From Alphaproteobacteria bacterium (lineage in GTDB: Bacteria; Pseudomonadota; Alphaproteobacteria; Acetobacterales; Acetobacteraceae): a DNA stretch of 64,000 nucleotides. Each line of letters opens with the position of its first letter. The stretch's first letter is position 1. Below the pieces are notes generated by a model that saw only the letters and a program-made list of their open reading frames with translations, was not told the origin of the DNA and made no database searches. Of this stretch, positions 34,057 to 43,587 are shown one piece after another. The position numbers and the translations under genes were made by a program. Location: NCBI GenBank assembly GCA_016869715.1, contig VGDM01000003.1:87938-151937 (forward strand), written 5' to 3'.

Positions 34057-35712
34057 TTACTGCACCTTGACCTCCTTGGTTTCGCCATTGAGTTTCAGGA
34101 AGGTCTCCCGGATTTTGCCCTCCAGCCATTCCAGTACCGGATCAAAGGCATAGCCCAGCACGAAGGCAATAAAGACGAGCGAGAGCGAAAGATCCTGGAT
34201 GGTAACGGTTGCGGGGTTGATCACATCGCCCGTATTTCAGACGACGCTAAGCAGCCCCCCCAATGCCGCCGGCATCAAAAGCCGCGCAATGGTGCCCCAG
34301 CCCAAATCTTCCAAAAATGACTCTGACCGCTGCCGTAAGCGCAGCCTGAGCAGATAGGTGCAGGCCCCAACCAAGGCGAGCAGCGCGGGCAGCAGGTGTG
34401 TGGTGATCAGCGAAAGGATCGTAATGGTGCGGAATTCCGATCTTCTCCAATTACTGATCAATTGGTTCGATGCGGCTCCTTCGTTGGCGACGGCCACGGT
34501 TTCAGTCCCGCATGCCATGGCAGCGGATTTCTCGCTCGTGGAGGCGCAATCCGCTTGGGCTGATGCCGCCTGATCACCGCCCTGCGTCGCCGAGGCAGTT
34601 GCGGGCGCGGTTGAACATGGCGCGGCGCCGGGCGCCGTATTCCCCAGGCAGGAAGGCGACTGCGGCGTTTTCTTGGGGCTGGCAGGCTGCGGTTCCGGGC
34701 ACCCGGCAAAATCCAATCTCGGTCCTGCGGAAATGGGTTTTGCCAGCAGGCTGAGGATGAAGCCTTGGGGGGAATCCTCGGAAAGGCTGCAATTCCAGGC
34801 TTGCAGACGCCCAGAGAGAATCTGTTCGCGGAGCTGATGCTGCCTAAGTGTGGAACAAAGCCCTTCAGCCTCTCGTGTTCGGGGCGAAGGGAATGGCGTC
34901 TCGTTTTCCCGCCCCTGCGCATCCGTGCCCGGAAAGCAGAAGGGCAGATATTGCAGCCGAGGATCGGCCTGGCTTTGGCCGGAGGTATTGGGGCTGGTCG
35001 GTGAGGCTGCACTGCTTGGGGGCGCAGCTGGCTGCGCCTCGCCATTTGTCTGTTTTGGCGCAGAGGGCAAGCAGCTTTGCGTCGCCCCACCGCACTCAAT
35101 GTCGGAGATTTTTTTATGCGTCCAATAGGCGAAGCCGTCCGAATACCTCATTGGCCGCGTTTTGTGTTTGCCTGATCTGAGTCACGAGGCTTCGTGCCTC
35201 ATCCGCGCGCCAGAGCATTGCGATGGAAAGTATAAAGCAGACGAAAATCAAAATCAGGATCAATAGATCCCGCCAATTGCAGCGCTTGCTGCGCGAATTA
35301 CGAATGGTTCTTGGCGTCGCGGGGCTGGCCGGGGCACCCACCCGCAATACAAGATCGCGCAGCCCCTCTTTTTTTTCCGCAATCTGCACGGGCGAAAGCG
35401 TGAGAGGCTCCAGGGGTAGATCATCAATCTCCGTGTTTCCTGGGCCAACCGCCCGGTTGGGCGTCGGGGCGGGTTGCGGGGCCGAGAGGCTGCGAGTGTC
35501 TTGCGGTGAACCAACGGCACTCGGCACAGGGGCTGGGTTGTTGTCCCGTGGCGCGGTTGGTGGGCTGGTATCAGATCGTACAAACGTCGGCCTGGGCGCT
35601 TGGTCAGATGATCCAGCAGGAGCAGCCCGTCCTCCTGCAACTGTTCGATCTGCCGCAGCAAGCGAAGCTGCGGTCTGCGTTTATAGGCCAGGTCAACATG
35701 GTCGTTGGCCAA
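34057..35712 (-). pseudogene. Decayed gene for a multi-helix membrane protein (two frameshifts, one nonsense codon)
   Basis: The pieces line up in order. From a TTG at 35712 with CGGAG upstream, frame 1 gives LRLLRQIEQLQEDGLLLLDH. Near 35575 coding moves to another frame, giving 137 residues (35114-35527) with a helix at RDLLILILIFVCFILSIAML, which stops at TAA 35114-35116. Coding then resumes in the first frame (to 34237), with a Pro/Ser-rich middle and a helix pair including LPALLALVGACTYLLRLRLR. It is halted by TGA at 34237-34239. The same frame continues for 59 codons with LSLSLVFIAFVLGYAFDP before TAA at 34057. The C-terminal layout resembles a family of hypothetical alphaproteobacterial membrane proteins. 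Separate short genes at 35114-35527 and 34237-35151 are the alternative reading. Confidence 0.65.
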
Positions 35713-35840
35713 CGCTGCTCCGGTTCCAGACAGTCTGGCCTCTCGCTGGCTTTGGATGGACCCAATTGGAATCCCTAGACCTGATCCATGCAGCGACGCA
35801 ATTATTAAAACCAGTCAGAAAGCGTACCAATTTCCGCCGA

Positions 35841-36821
35841 TTACGCCGCTGGCTTCTTCCCGCCCCCCATCGGCGTTTCGCACACAAAAAGCGGCAGCGC
35901 ATGGCCGGGCAGCCGCCCGCGCAATGCCGCCATCAGCGCCAGACCATCCACCTGCGGCACCTGAAACCGCGCCGTACCGGGCGCTGCATCAAGGCTATGC
36001 AGATAATATGGCTTTATCCGGCTGCGGAGCATGGCGCGCAGCAGCGCTTCCATCGCGGTTGCATCATCATTCACCCCGCGCAGCAAGACGGATTGCCCAA
36101 GCAAGGGCACGCCAGCATCAGCCAAGCGCGCCAAAGCCTGTGCCGCATCCGGCGTGAATTCCCGCGCATGATTGGCATGCACGGCGATAAAAACCGGTTT
36201 GATCTGGCGCAGCGCCGCCACCAGCGCAGCCGTGATCCGCACGGGATCAGCGACCGGCACGCGGGTGTGGATGCGCAAGGTTTCGATATGCGCCATGCCA
36301 GCGAGCCACCCGAGAATCTCCCCCAAGCGCCGCGCGGAGAGCATCAGCGGATCACCCCCGGTCAGGATGACCTCTCGGATCGCAGCATTGGCTTCGAACC
36401 AGGCCAGCGCTTCCTGCAATTCTGCTTCGGTGAGCAAGCCCCCATCCGGCCCAACCTTTTCGCGGCGGAAACAAAACCGGCAATAGACCGGGCAGGCGAG
36501 CAGGGGCTTCAGCAGCGCGCGATCCGGGTAGCGATGCACCACACCTTTGACCGGCGTGAAGGGCGCATCGGCTGTCGGGTCTTCCAGCTCATGCGGCGCG
36601 GTGATCAGCTCCGCCACATCGGGGATGTATTGCAACCCGATGGGGTCCGCAGGGTCATCCGTATTGATGAGTGCGGCCATGGCCGGTGTGATGGCGGTGG
36701 CATAGCGCGCGGCCACAGCCTCTAAGCCAGGCACTGCATCCACCGCCGCCAGCCCAGCGCGCGCCAAATCTTGCGGGCTGCGCAACGTGCGGCTCTGGTC
36801 CTGGGCGATGGGCTGAGGCAT
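35841..36821 (-). CDS. epmB: EF-P beta-lysylation protein EpmB (lysine 2,3-aminomutase family)
   Basis: This 326-residue radical SAM/PLP enzyme has the cluster cysteines C110, C114 and C117 in CPVYCRFCFRR and the glycine-rich segment ILTGGDPLMLSARR. The PLP lysine is expected in the C-terminal region (PQVDGLALMAALRG). EpmB converts alpha-lysine to beta-lysine for attachment to elongation factor P. Its size and its divergent pairing with epmA, 37 bases away, favour EpmB over catabolic KamA. Confidence 0.9.
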   Translation of the reverse strand: MPQPIAQDQSRTLRSPQDLARAGLAAVDAVPGLEAVAARYATAITPAMAALINTDDPADPIGLQYIPDVAELITAPHELEDPTADAPFTPVKGVVHRYPDRALLKPLLACPVYCRFCFRREKVGPDGGLLTEAELQEALAWFEANAAIREVILTGGDPLMLSARRLGEILGWLAGMAHIETLRIHTRVPVADPVRITAALVAALRQIKPVFIAVHANHAREFTPDAAQALARLADAGVPLLGQSVLLRGVNDDATAMEALLRAMLRSRIKPYYLHSLDAAPGTARFQVPQVDGLALMAALRGRLPGHALPLFVCETPMGGGKKPAA

Positions 36822-36858
36822 AGGATCGAGTGACTATACCAGCACCGAAAGCGCAGCA

Positions 36859-37872
36859 ATGCCCCTGCCCCCCTGGCACCCGGAAGCCTTCGCTGCGCGG
36901 CTGCCCTTTCTGGAACGCCGCGCAGCGCTCACCGTAGCGACCCGCGCCTTTTTCGCGGCGCGCGGCTACCGCGAAGTGGAAACCCCTGCTTTAGTCGCCG
37001 CCCCGGGGGCAGATGTGCATTTGCGCGCCTTCTCCACACGATATGAAGCGCATTTGGGCCAGGGGGCGTCGCGCGATTTGTGGCTCCGCACCTCGCCGGA
37101 ATTGGCGCTGAAGCGCCTATTGGTGGCCGGTGCCGGGCCCGTGTTTGAGTTGGCGCGCGTCTGGCGGAATGGCGAAACATCGCCCCGCCACGCGCCAGAA
37201 TTCACCATGCTGGAATGGTATCGCCCTGGCCTTGGCTTCGAGGGGTTGATGGCAGAGACTGAAGACTATATCCGCGCTGTCGCGCCGCGCCTGGTGGCGC
37301 ATGGCGCTGTCACCACCGATCTCAGACTGGCTTTTGAGCGTATCAGCATGGCGGGGGCTTTTGACCGCTGGTGCCGCGGCCTCGATATTTTGGCGACCGA
37401 GGGCGATGCCGCGCGGCTTCATGCAGCGGCCCAGGCTGCGGGCTTTGCGACGAGCGCCGATGAGGGGTGGGAGGACCTGTTCTTCCGCCTGCTGCTGGAA
37501 CATATCGAACCAAATCTTGGGCGTGATCGCGCAACCTTCCTGACCCATTGGCCGGCACCGCAAGCGGCGCTCGCGCGGCGCGACCCGGCGGACCCACGCG
37601 CCGCGCTGCGCTTTGAATTATTTGTCGCCGGGCTTGAACTCGCCAATGCCTTTGATGAGCTGACCGATCCTGTCGAACAACGCACCCGCTTCATCGCCGA
37701 TACCGCGGAGCGCCGCCGCATCAGCGGTGAACGCAGTTGGGAGGTTGATGAGGATTTTCTGGCGGCCCTGGAACACGGCATGCCGGCCACCAGCGGCATC
37801 GCGCTTGGTTTTGACCGGCTCGCGATGCTGGTGGCTGGGGCGCGTGAGATTGGCGACGTGTTGTGGCTGTGA
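36859..37872 (+). CDS. epmA: EF-P lysine aminoacylase EpmA (GenX/PoxA)
   Basis: This 337-residue protein is a class II lysyl-tRNA-synthetase catalytic core without the anticodon domain. Class II motifs include FFAARGYREVETPAL (motif 1 region), VWRNGETSPRHAPEFTMLEW (motif 2) and GIALGFDRLAML (motif 3). It ligates beta-lysine to a conserved lysine of EF-P. epmB is divergent next door. No efp gene lies in the window. Confidence 0.93.
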   Translation: MPLPPWHPEAFAARLPFLERRAALTVATRAFFAARGYREVETPALVAAPGADVHLRAFSTRYEAHLGQGASRDLWLRTSPELALKRLLVAGAGPVFELARVWRNGETSPRHAPEFTMLEWYRPGLGFEGLMAETEDYIRAVAPRLVAHGAVTTDLRLAFERISMAGAFDRWCRGLDILATEGDAARLHAAAQAAGFATSADEGWEDLFFRLLLEHIEPNLGRDRATFLTHWPAPQAALARRDPADPRAALRFELFVAGLELANAFDELTDPVEQRTRFIADTAERRRISGERSWEVDEDFLAALEHGMPATSGIALGFDRLAMLVAGAREIGDVLWL

Positions 37873-37877
37873 CGCGC

Positions 37878-38612
37878 CTATCCGGCGCGGCGCAGCGTAG
37901 CGACCATCGCGGCACTTTCTTCCCGCGGCAGCGCATAAAAGACAAAAACATAAGGGTCTGAGGCTTCAAAAACCGATGGATCGGATGACGCGCGCTGCAT
38001 GGTCGCGCGATCCAGATCTGCCATGGGGTGCCAGGCGCCGTTCAATTCGAAGAACACATCATAGCCCAGCGCATCCAGATAGGCCGGCACGGCATAGGTG
38101 CTGCCTTCTCGGTGGCGTTCTTCCACCTCCAAGGTCAGCGCCGGGCGGCAGCGCAGCAATGTCTCCCGCGCGCCGCGTAGGATTTCATATTCGGCGCCCT
38201 CGGCATCCAGCTTGATGGCGGTCACGTCAGTCAGCGCGAAATCATCCAGGGTCCGCATCGGTACGGTAAAGCGCTCCACCGAAATACGGGCCGAGAGATG
38301 CGCGGCGTAATCCTTGGCGGTGCTCGCCCATTGTTCCTGCGCGACGCCATTCAGCACGGGCATGGCGAGCGTGATGCTGCCCTGATGATCGCCAAGCGCC
38401 AGGTGGTGGCAGGCGACATGATCGGGCGCCCCGTCAAAGGCCGCGCTGAGTGCCGCTTGCAGCCGGACAAAGGCGCTGGGCAGGGGCTCAAACGCCAGCA
38501 CCCGGCTGCCGGGCAAGCGCGCCAAGGGAATAGTCAGCAGCCCATCATGCGCGCCAATATCCACCAGCGTGCCGGGGCGATGCAGCAGGCGATGGAAATT
38601 TTCCTCATTCAT
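37878..38612 (-). CDS. FkbM-family methyltransferase
   Basis: This 244-residue SAM-dependent methyltransferase has motif I VDIGAHDGLLTIPL, then VLAFEPLPSAFVRL, and the FkbM-type segment DVTAIKLDAEGAEYEILRGA. The family O-methylates sugars, polyketides and other small molecules. No glycan or polyketide genes are adjacent. AGGGGG precedes the ATG. It is convergent with epmA, 5 bases apart. Confidence 0.85.
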   Translation of the reverse strand: MNEENFHRLLHRPGTLVDIGAHDGLLTIPLARLPGSRVLAFEPLPSAFVRLQAALSAAFDGAPDHVACHHLALGDHQGSITLAMPVLNGVAQEQWASTAKDYAAHLSARISVERFTVPMRTLDDFALTDVTAIKLDAEGAEYEILRGARETLLRCRPALTLEVEERHREGSTYAVPAYLDALGYDVFFELNGAWHPMADLDRATMQRASSDPSVFEASDPYVFVFYALPREESAAMVATLRRAG

Positions 38613-38680
38613 GACGAATTTTCCCCCTTTCTGTTGCCGCTTCGCCTAAGCTTCCCTAAAACGCATCCCGGGAATGAAAC

Positions 38681-39100
38681 ATGCCAAGCCATCTTTGCCA
38701 GCTAATCTATACCTCTCGCCCCTTCGGCTTCAATGCGCCGATGCTGGATGATATCCTGACCACGGCGCGGGCGCGCAATGCTGAGAGCGAGATCACCGGC
38801 GCCTTGATCTGTCGCGCCGATATGTTCATGCAAATGCTGGAAGGCCCGCGCGCGGCGGTGACGGAAACTTTCGGGCGCATCCTGGCCGATGACCGCCATG
38901 TGGATGTGGCACTGCTGCATGTGGGCGACACGCCCGAACGCATCTTTGCCGATTGGACGATGCGTGATGACCCGCCGCAAAGCTGGATGTGGAAGCAGGC
39001 CGAGGTGCGTGAAGGCGCCATGCAGGAAGCAAGCGCTGCGGCGGCTTATTCCGTGTTTCGTCGGCTGTCGCGGATGCCGCCGGGACAGCGGGCCATGTAA
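38681..39100 (+). CDS. BLUF-domain blue-light sensor (stand-alone)
   Basis: This 139-residue protein is a single BLUF domain that binds FAD. Key residues fit the AppA spacing: Y10 (LIYTSR), N33 (ARARN), Q51 (FMQMLEG), W92 and M94 (ADWTMRDD). Light shifts the Tyr-Gln hydrogen bonds at the flavin. No output domain is fused, so it must signal through a partner protein. Nothing adjacent is an obvious partner. Confidence 0.9.
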   Translation: MPSHLCQLIYTSRPFGFNAPMLDDILTTARARNAESEITGALICRADMFMQMLEGPRAAVTETFGRILADDRHVDVALLHVGDTPERIFADWTMRDDPPQSWMWKQAEVREGAMQEASAAAAYSVFRRLSRMPPGQRAM

Positions 39101-39103
39101 ATC

Positions 39104-39868
39104 CTAATCCGCTGTCCAACCGCCATCCACCAACAGGGCCGATCCCGTCATCAGCGCGCCGGCATCACTCGCTAGCAGCAGGATCGCGCCCATCAGATCC
39201 TCAACCTGCCCCACACGGCCAAGCTTGATCTTGGCTTCCACCTGTTCGCGGAAGCCGGGCGCGGCCAGGAAGGGTTTTGTCAGCGGCGTTTCGATGAAGG
39301 TGGGGCAGAGTGTGTTCACGCGAATGCCGTGCGGCGCCAATTCCACCGCCATGGCTTTTGTCAGGCCCTCAATCGCCCATTTGGAAGCGCAATAGATCGT
39401 CCGATCGGGCGCACCAACATGGCCCATTTGCGATGAGACATTGATGATGGAACCGGGGCGCTTTGCCGCCAGCAGCCGCTTGGTCACCTGCTGCGCCAGG
39501 AAAAACGCCGCGCGCACATTAAGCCCCATCACCACATCGAAATCATCCATTGACACATCAATGAAGGGCTTCGGGCGATTGGTGCCGGCATTATTCACTA
39601 AAATATCGAAGGGCTCGGCTGCCATGATTGCGGCCTCCGTCGCTGCCAGATCATTCACGTCGAGCGCAAGCGCCTGCGCAGCACCACCCTTCGCGCGAAT
39701 GGCGGCAGCAGCGGCTTCAATCTCACCCGCACTGCGGGCCAGCAGCGTGACATGGGCGCCCTGATCGGCAAGCGCTGACGCGGCAGCAAGACCAATGCCG
39801 CGGCCGGCGCCACTCACCAAGGCGCAGCGGCCTTCAAGCCGGAAGGAAGGGGTGCGGGGCAAATCCAT
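39104..39868 (-). CDS. SDR family NAD(P)-dependent oxidoreductase
   Basis: This 254-residue classical short-chain dehydrogenase has the cofactor motif VSGAGRGIGLAAA, the NNAGTNRP segment, the catalytic Ser in IINVSSQMG, and the YxxxK pair in YCASKWAIEGL. It probably oxidises or reduces a hydroxyl/keto group on a small substrate. It follows the formyltransferase-like gene by 33 bases on the same strand and may be the last gene of a unit starting with the HisD paralog. Confidence 0.88.
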   Translation of the reverse strand: MDLPRTPSFRLEGRCALVSGAGRGIGLAAASALADQGAHVTLLARSAGEIEAAAAAIRAKGGAAQALALDVNDLAATEAAIMAAEPFDILVNNAGTNRPKPFIDVSMDDFDVVMGLNVRAAFFLAQQVTKRLLAAKRPGSIINVSSQMGHVGAPDRTIYCASKWAIEGLTKAMAVELAPHGIRVNTLCPTFIETPLTKPFLAAPGFREQVEAKIKLGRVGQVEDLMGAILLLASDAGALMTGSALLVDGGWTAD

Positions 39869-39901
39869 GGCGATAAATCCTGAAAAACCTCGGTGTTGCT
39901 A

Positions 39902-40681
39902 TCACAAGCCAAGTGCTGCGCGCCAATCCGCAAAGCGCACTAGCCGCACACCCTGCCTGCGCGCTTTGCCGATCTCGGCAGCACTTGGAAAGCCGCAACA
40001 GGGCAGGATTGGTGCGACCGCACCCTCAGCCTTGCCCGCCGCGATGGCCCGCAGGACATCGCCGATCATCGGCAGCGCCGCTTCATGCAGCAAACGCGCG
40101 GCGGAGGAAGCGAAAACACTCTCAGGCACGGCATGGGCGCGCTGCGCCAAAATCTCCCCTGCATCAATGCGCGCGGCGATGCGATGGATGCTGATGCCCG
40201 TCGCACCCGGCCCTTCTTGGAAGGCCCAAAAGGCAGGGATCGGGCCGCGATGGCGCAGCAGCAGCGATGGGTGGATAATCACCCCGCCCAACCGCACCAA
40301 AGCGAGGGTTTCCAGTGTGAAAATCTGATCGAAATGAAAAGACAGGATCACATCAGGCCGCGCCATTGACATCCTCAACCTCAGGCAGCGCAATGCCGCT
40401 TGCGCGCGCCATCGCTGGCAAGCTCTGCCGCCCGCGCAAGCGCGCCACCACCGAAGGCAGCACGAAATTGATGACAAGATAGGGCAGGAAAGGCGGGCTG
40501 GAGCGGCGGAGATGCCGCCAGAATTGCCCGAGGGCATCGCCCGTCGCGGCGCGATAGGGCTTTGACCCCCAATCAGCACCAGCTCCGCAGCATGCGCTTC
40601 CACAAAAGCCTTCACAGCGGCATTGCTTGCAAGGCTTTCCAGCGTGAATAGCGCAATGCGTAGCGGCGGCCCGTCAGTCAC
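39902..40681 (-). pseudogene. Formyltransferase-family gene with a frameshifted central segment
   Basis: The 259-codon frame reads like a formyltransferase at its N-terminus (LRIALFTLESLASNAAVKAF) and in its second half (PDVILSFHFDQIF, VIIHPSLLLRHRGPIPAFWA). Between about 40568 and 40357, however, it yields a Cys/Arg-rich unlikely sequence. Over that span an alternative frame reads well: ALGQFWRHLRRSSPPFLPYL, then VINFVLPSVVARLRGRQ, then GIALPEVEDVNGA, ending at TGA 40354-40356. Two compensating single-base shifts explain this, the first probably in the G5 run at 40566-40570. The product is either non-functional or the shifts are sequence errors. The start is GTG. Confidence 0.65.
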
Positions 40682-40699
40682 TGAAAGCGCCGCCAGCTT

Positions 40700-42007
40700 T
40701 CAATCGGCTGCCGTCGCATAGGGAATATTGCGCCCACCATAGCGGCGCAGCCGGATATTCGCCTGTTCCGCATGGCCCGCGAAACCCTCCAGCATGCAAA
40801 GGCGCGAACAATATTCACCAATCATCGCCGAAGCCTCATCCGTCAGCACGCGCTGATAGGTGCAGGTCTTCATGAATTTACCGACCCAAAGCCCGCCCGT
40901 GTAGCGTGCGGCTTTTTTTGTCGGCAGCGTGTGGTTGGTACCGATCACCTTGTCGCCGTAGGAAACATTAGTGCGCGGGCCCAAAAACAACGCACCGTAG
41001 TTCGTCATGTGCTGTAGGAAGTAATCCGGATCGCGCGTCATCACTTGCACATGTTCTGATGCGATGCGATCAGCTTCCACAACCATTTCATCCTGGCTGT
41101 CGCAGATGATGACCTCGCCATAATCTTCCCAAGCCTTACGCGCGATGGCAGCGGTGGGAAGAATGGTGAGCATGCGCTCAACCTCGGCCATGGTCGCGCG
41201 TGCCAGTTTCTCAGAAGTCGTCAGCAGCACCGCCGGCGAATTTGGGCCATGTTCAGCCTGACCAAGCAGATCGGTCGCGCAAATCTCGGGGTCCACGGTT
41301 TCGTCAGCGAGGATCAGCGTCTCCGTTGGACCCGCGAAAAGATCAATGCCGACGCGCCCATAAAGCTGTCGCTTCGCTTCCGCGACAAAGGCATTGCCGG
41401 GGCCGACCAGCATATCCACGGGCGCGATGCTTTCCGTACCCAGTGCCATGGCGCCCACCGCCTGGATGCCGCCCAGGCAGTAGATCTCATCCGCGCCGGC
41501 CAGATGCTGTGCCGCCACAATGGCGGGCGCGGGCCGGCCTTCAAAAGGCGGCGCGCAGGTGATGGTGCGCTTGCAGCCCGCAACCTTCGCCGTCACGACC
41601 GACATATGGGCGGAAGCGAGCAGCGGGTATTTGCCACCCGGCACATAGCAACCGACCGAATTGACCGGAATATTGCGATGGCCCAGCACCACACCAGGCA
41701 GGGTTTCCACCTCAATATCGCGGAGTGCTGCCTTTTGATGCTCAGCGAAATTGCGCACCTGTTCCTGCGCGAAGCGGATATCGGCCAGATCGCGCGGGGT
41801 CAGCAGATTAAGGCAGGCCTGGATTTCAGCGTCACTTAGGCGGAAATGCTGGCGGTCCCATTTGTCGAAGCGGATGGAAAGCTCCCGCACGGCGGCATCG
41901 CCGCGCGCCTTGATATCGGCCAGGATATTTTCGACGGTTGCGCGCACCTTGGCATCATCTTCTGCCACCGCATCCGAATCCCGGCCCCGCTTGAGGAAAC
42001 GCGCCAT
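40700..42007 (-). CDS. Histidinol dehydrogenase-family protein (HpsN-like paralog)
   Basis: This 435-residue zinc/NAD dehydrogenase has [38 protein letters not shown] and the zinc-ligand segments [21 protein letters not shown] and [12 protein letters not shown]. The sequence style ([10 protein letters not shown] rather than YVPGGTAAYPSS) resembles sulfopropanediol 3-dehydrogenase-type HisD paralogs more than biosynthetic HisD, and no his genes are adjacent. The start at 42007 is chosen because AAAGGGGTGGGAC lies upstream. Substrate is therefore uncertain. Confidence 0.82.
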   Translation of the reverse strand: MARFLKRGRDSDAVAEDDAKVRATVENILADIKARGDAAVRELSIRFDKWDRQHFRLSDAEIQACLNLLTPRDLADIRFAQEQVRNFAEHQKAALRDIEVETLPGVVLGHRNIPVNSVGCYVPGGKYPLLASAHMSVVTAKVAGCKRTITCAPPFEGRPAPAIVAAQHLAGADEIYCLGGIQAVGAMALGTESIAPVDMLVGPGNAFVAEAKRQLYGRVGIDLFAGPTETLILADETVDPEICATDLLGQAEHGPNSPAVLLTTSEKLARATMAEVERMLTILPTAAIARKAWEDYGEVIICDSQDEMVVEADRIASEHVQVMTRDPDYFLQHMTNYGALFLGPRTNVSYGDKVIGTNHTLPTKKAARYTGGLWVGKFMKTCTYQRVLTDEASAMIGEYCSRLCMLEGFAGHAEQANIRLRRYGGRNIPYATAAD

Positions 42008-42066
42008 GTCCCACCCCTTTCCGGCTTGATCTCCGTGCTTGAAGCCCCCGGAGCGGGCCGTCAAGC

Positions 42067-42122
42067 GGAGCATTTTCAAGCCAAGCGGAAGCGCTTGGCG
42101 ACTCGGAAAATGCGACCAAACA
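42067..42122 (+). repeat. REP-like palindromic element, copy D
   Basis: The 44-bp core is 42070-42113, preceded by CGGAG and followed by CGACCAAACA. Outer arms GCATTTTC/GAAAATGC pair fully. The inner stem CCAAGCG/CGCTTGG is perfect with loop GAAG. Relative to copy A, the T-A pair in the inner stem became C-G on both sides, which is compensatory. It lies between the divergent HisD paralog and the FAD-linked oxidase. Confidence 0.75.
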
Positions 42123-42166
42123 AACGCCGGTTTGACCAAGCGGCATAACAGGGGAAGTATTCCCCA

Positions 42167-43576
42167 ATGAACGCAGCCGAATTGCTCGCCCCCATTGTGG
42201 GGCTGAAGAATTGCCTCATTGAGGATGCCGATATCGCCCCCTACGCGGTGGATTGGCGCGGAACCTATCGCGGCACGCCGCGCGCCGTGCTGCGCCCGGG
42301 CTCGGTTGAGGAGGTTTCAGCCGCTATCCGCGCCTGCGCTGCGGCGGGGCTGGCCATTGTGCCCGCTGGCGGGCGCACTGGGCTTTGTGGCGGGGCGGTG
42401 GTGCAGGATAACGGCCCGCCTGCGGTGGTGATGAGCCTGGAACGGCTGAACCGCATCCGCGATATGGATGCGAAGGATTTCTCCTTGGTCGCGGAAGCAG
42501 GCTGCATTATCCAGAATGTGCAGGAAGCCGCCGCGGCAGCCGGGCGGCTTTTCCCGCTTTCCTGGGGCGCGCAGGGCTCGGCCATGGTGGGGGGCGCGCT
42601 TTCCACCAATGCGGGCGGCATTCGCACCATTCGCTGGGGCAATGCCCGCGATCTGGTGCTGGGCTTGGAAGTGGTGCTGCCGGATGGGCGCGTGCTGAAT
42701 GATTTGCGCCGGGTGCGCAAGGATAATAGCGGCTATGCGCTGCGCCATTTGTTTTTGGGGGGTGAAGGCACGCTTGGCATCATCACGGCAGCCGCTTTGC
42801 GCCTGGCGCCGGCGCTCAAGCGCGTGGAGACCGCTTTTGTTGCCGTGCCATCGCCCGATGCGGCGCTATCGCTGCTCTCGCGCATGCTGGAATCGGGCGC
42901 GGATGTGATTGCCTTTGAATTGATCCGCAAGGAATGCATGCAGGTGGTGGAACGCTATGGGCTGCGCACCCGCATGCCGATGGCACTCGAAAGCCCCTGG
43001 TATGTCATGGTGGAAATCGCCGCCGCGCATCCGGCCGTACCGCTCAAGGAAATGCTGGAAGATACCTTGGTGGAGGCAGCGGAAGCCAGCGATTGCACCG
43101 ACGCCGTGCTGGCCGCAAATGAGGATCAGCGCGCCGGCTTTTGGCGCATTCGGGAAGATTATCCGGATTGCCAGCGCCGCAACGGGCCATATATCGGCAC
43201 CGATACCGCCGTGCCGGTCTCAGCCGTGCCGCGCTTCCTCGCGCGTGTTGAGAAAGAATTGGTCGCCAATTGGCCGGAAGGCGAGTTGTTCATGATCGGC
43301 CATGCCGGGGATGGGAATATCCATCTTGGCATGGGTGCGCCCAAGGGCATGGACTACAAGGATTGGGCTTCTCGTGCGGCGGGGTTGGAATCTCTGGTCA
43401 ATGCCATCGCGGTGGAGATGGGCGGCAGCTTCAGTGCTGAACATGGCATTGGCCAATCCAAGCGCCACGCCATGGCATCACTGAAAGACCCGGTGGCGCT
43501 TGATGTCATGCGCGCGATCAAGGGGGCGATTGACCCCGATAGCCTGATGAACCCGGGCAAGATGCTGCCGGGGTAG
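42167..43576 (+). CDS. FAD-binding oxidase (GlcD / D-2-hydroxyacid dehydrogenase type)
   Basis: This 469-residue VAO-type flavoprotein has an FAD-binding PCMH domain with [14 protein letters not shown] and a [20 protein letters not shown] segment. Its C-terminal FAD-oxidase domain includes [14 protein letters not shown] and [15 protein letters not shown] with metal-binding histidines. Homologs oxidise D-lactate, glycolate or D-2-hydroxyglutarate. It is divergent from the HisD paralog; a REP-like element sits between the two. Confidence 0.9.
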   Translation: MNAAELLAPIVGLKNCLIEDADIAPYAVDWRGTYRGTPRAVLRPGSVEEVSAAIRACAAAGLAIVPAGGRTGLCGGAVVQDNGPPAVVMSLERLNRIRDMDAKDFSLVAEAGCIIQNVQEAAAAAGRLFPLSWGAQGSAMVGGALSTNAGGIRTIRWGNARDLVLGLEVVLPDGRVLNDLRRVRKDNSGYALRHLFLGGEGTLGIITAAALRLAPALKRVETAFVAVPSPDAALSLLSRMLESGADVIAFELIRKECMQVVERYGLRTRMPMALESPWYVMVEIAAAHPAVPLKEMLEDTLVEAAEASDCTDAVLAANEDQRAGFWRIREDYPDCQRRNGPYIGTDTAVPVSAVPRFLARVEKELVANWPEGELFMIGHAGDGNIHLGMGAPKGMDYKDWASRAAGLESLVNAIAVEMGGSFSAEHGIGQSKRHAMASLKDPVALDVMRAIKGAIDPDSLMNPGKMLPG

Positions 43577-43587
43577 GTCGCGCCGTT

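Noticed and set aside
34237..34239. In-frame TGA as selenocysteine or programmed readthrough
   Set aside because: No selenoprotein context or obvious SECIS hairpin, and the same gene also has two frameshifts, so simple decay is the better explanation.
35109..35120. Seven-A run as a programmed frameshift site
   Set aside because: The frame-2 stop TAA overlaps the start of the run, so slippage on the run would come too late, and other lesions in the gene point to decay.
35223..36725. 500-codon open frame on the plus strand over epmB and the decayed gene
   Set aside because: It is antisense to epmB with its CxxxCxxC site, and shows no domain of its own.
40381..40572. Separate small minus-strand gene inside the formyltransferase locus
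   Set aside because: Its Arg/Ala/Cys-rich translation lacks domain features; a different frame in the same span gives the sensible formyltransferase segment.
26131..42122. The 44-bp palindromes as CRISPR repeats or simple terminators
   Set aside because: Copies are scattered, with no regular spacers, so not CRISPR. They lack T-runs and occur upstream of genes as well as between convergent ends, so they are not ordinary terminators.
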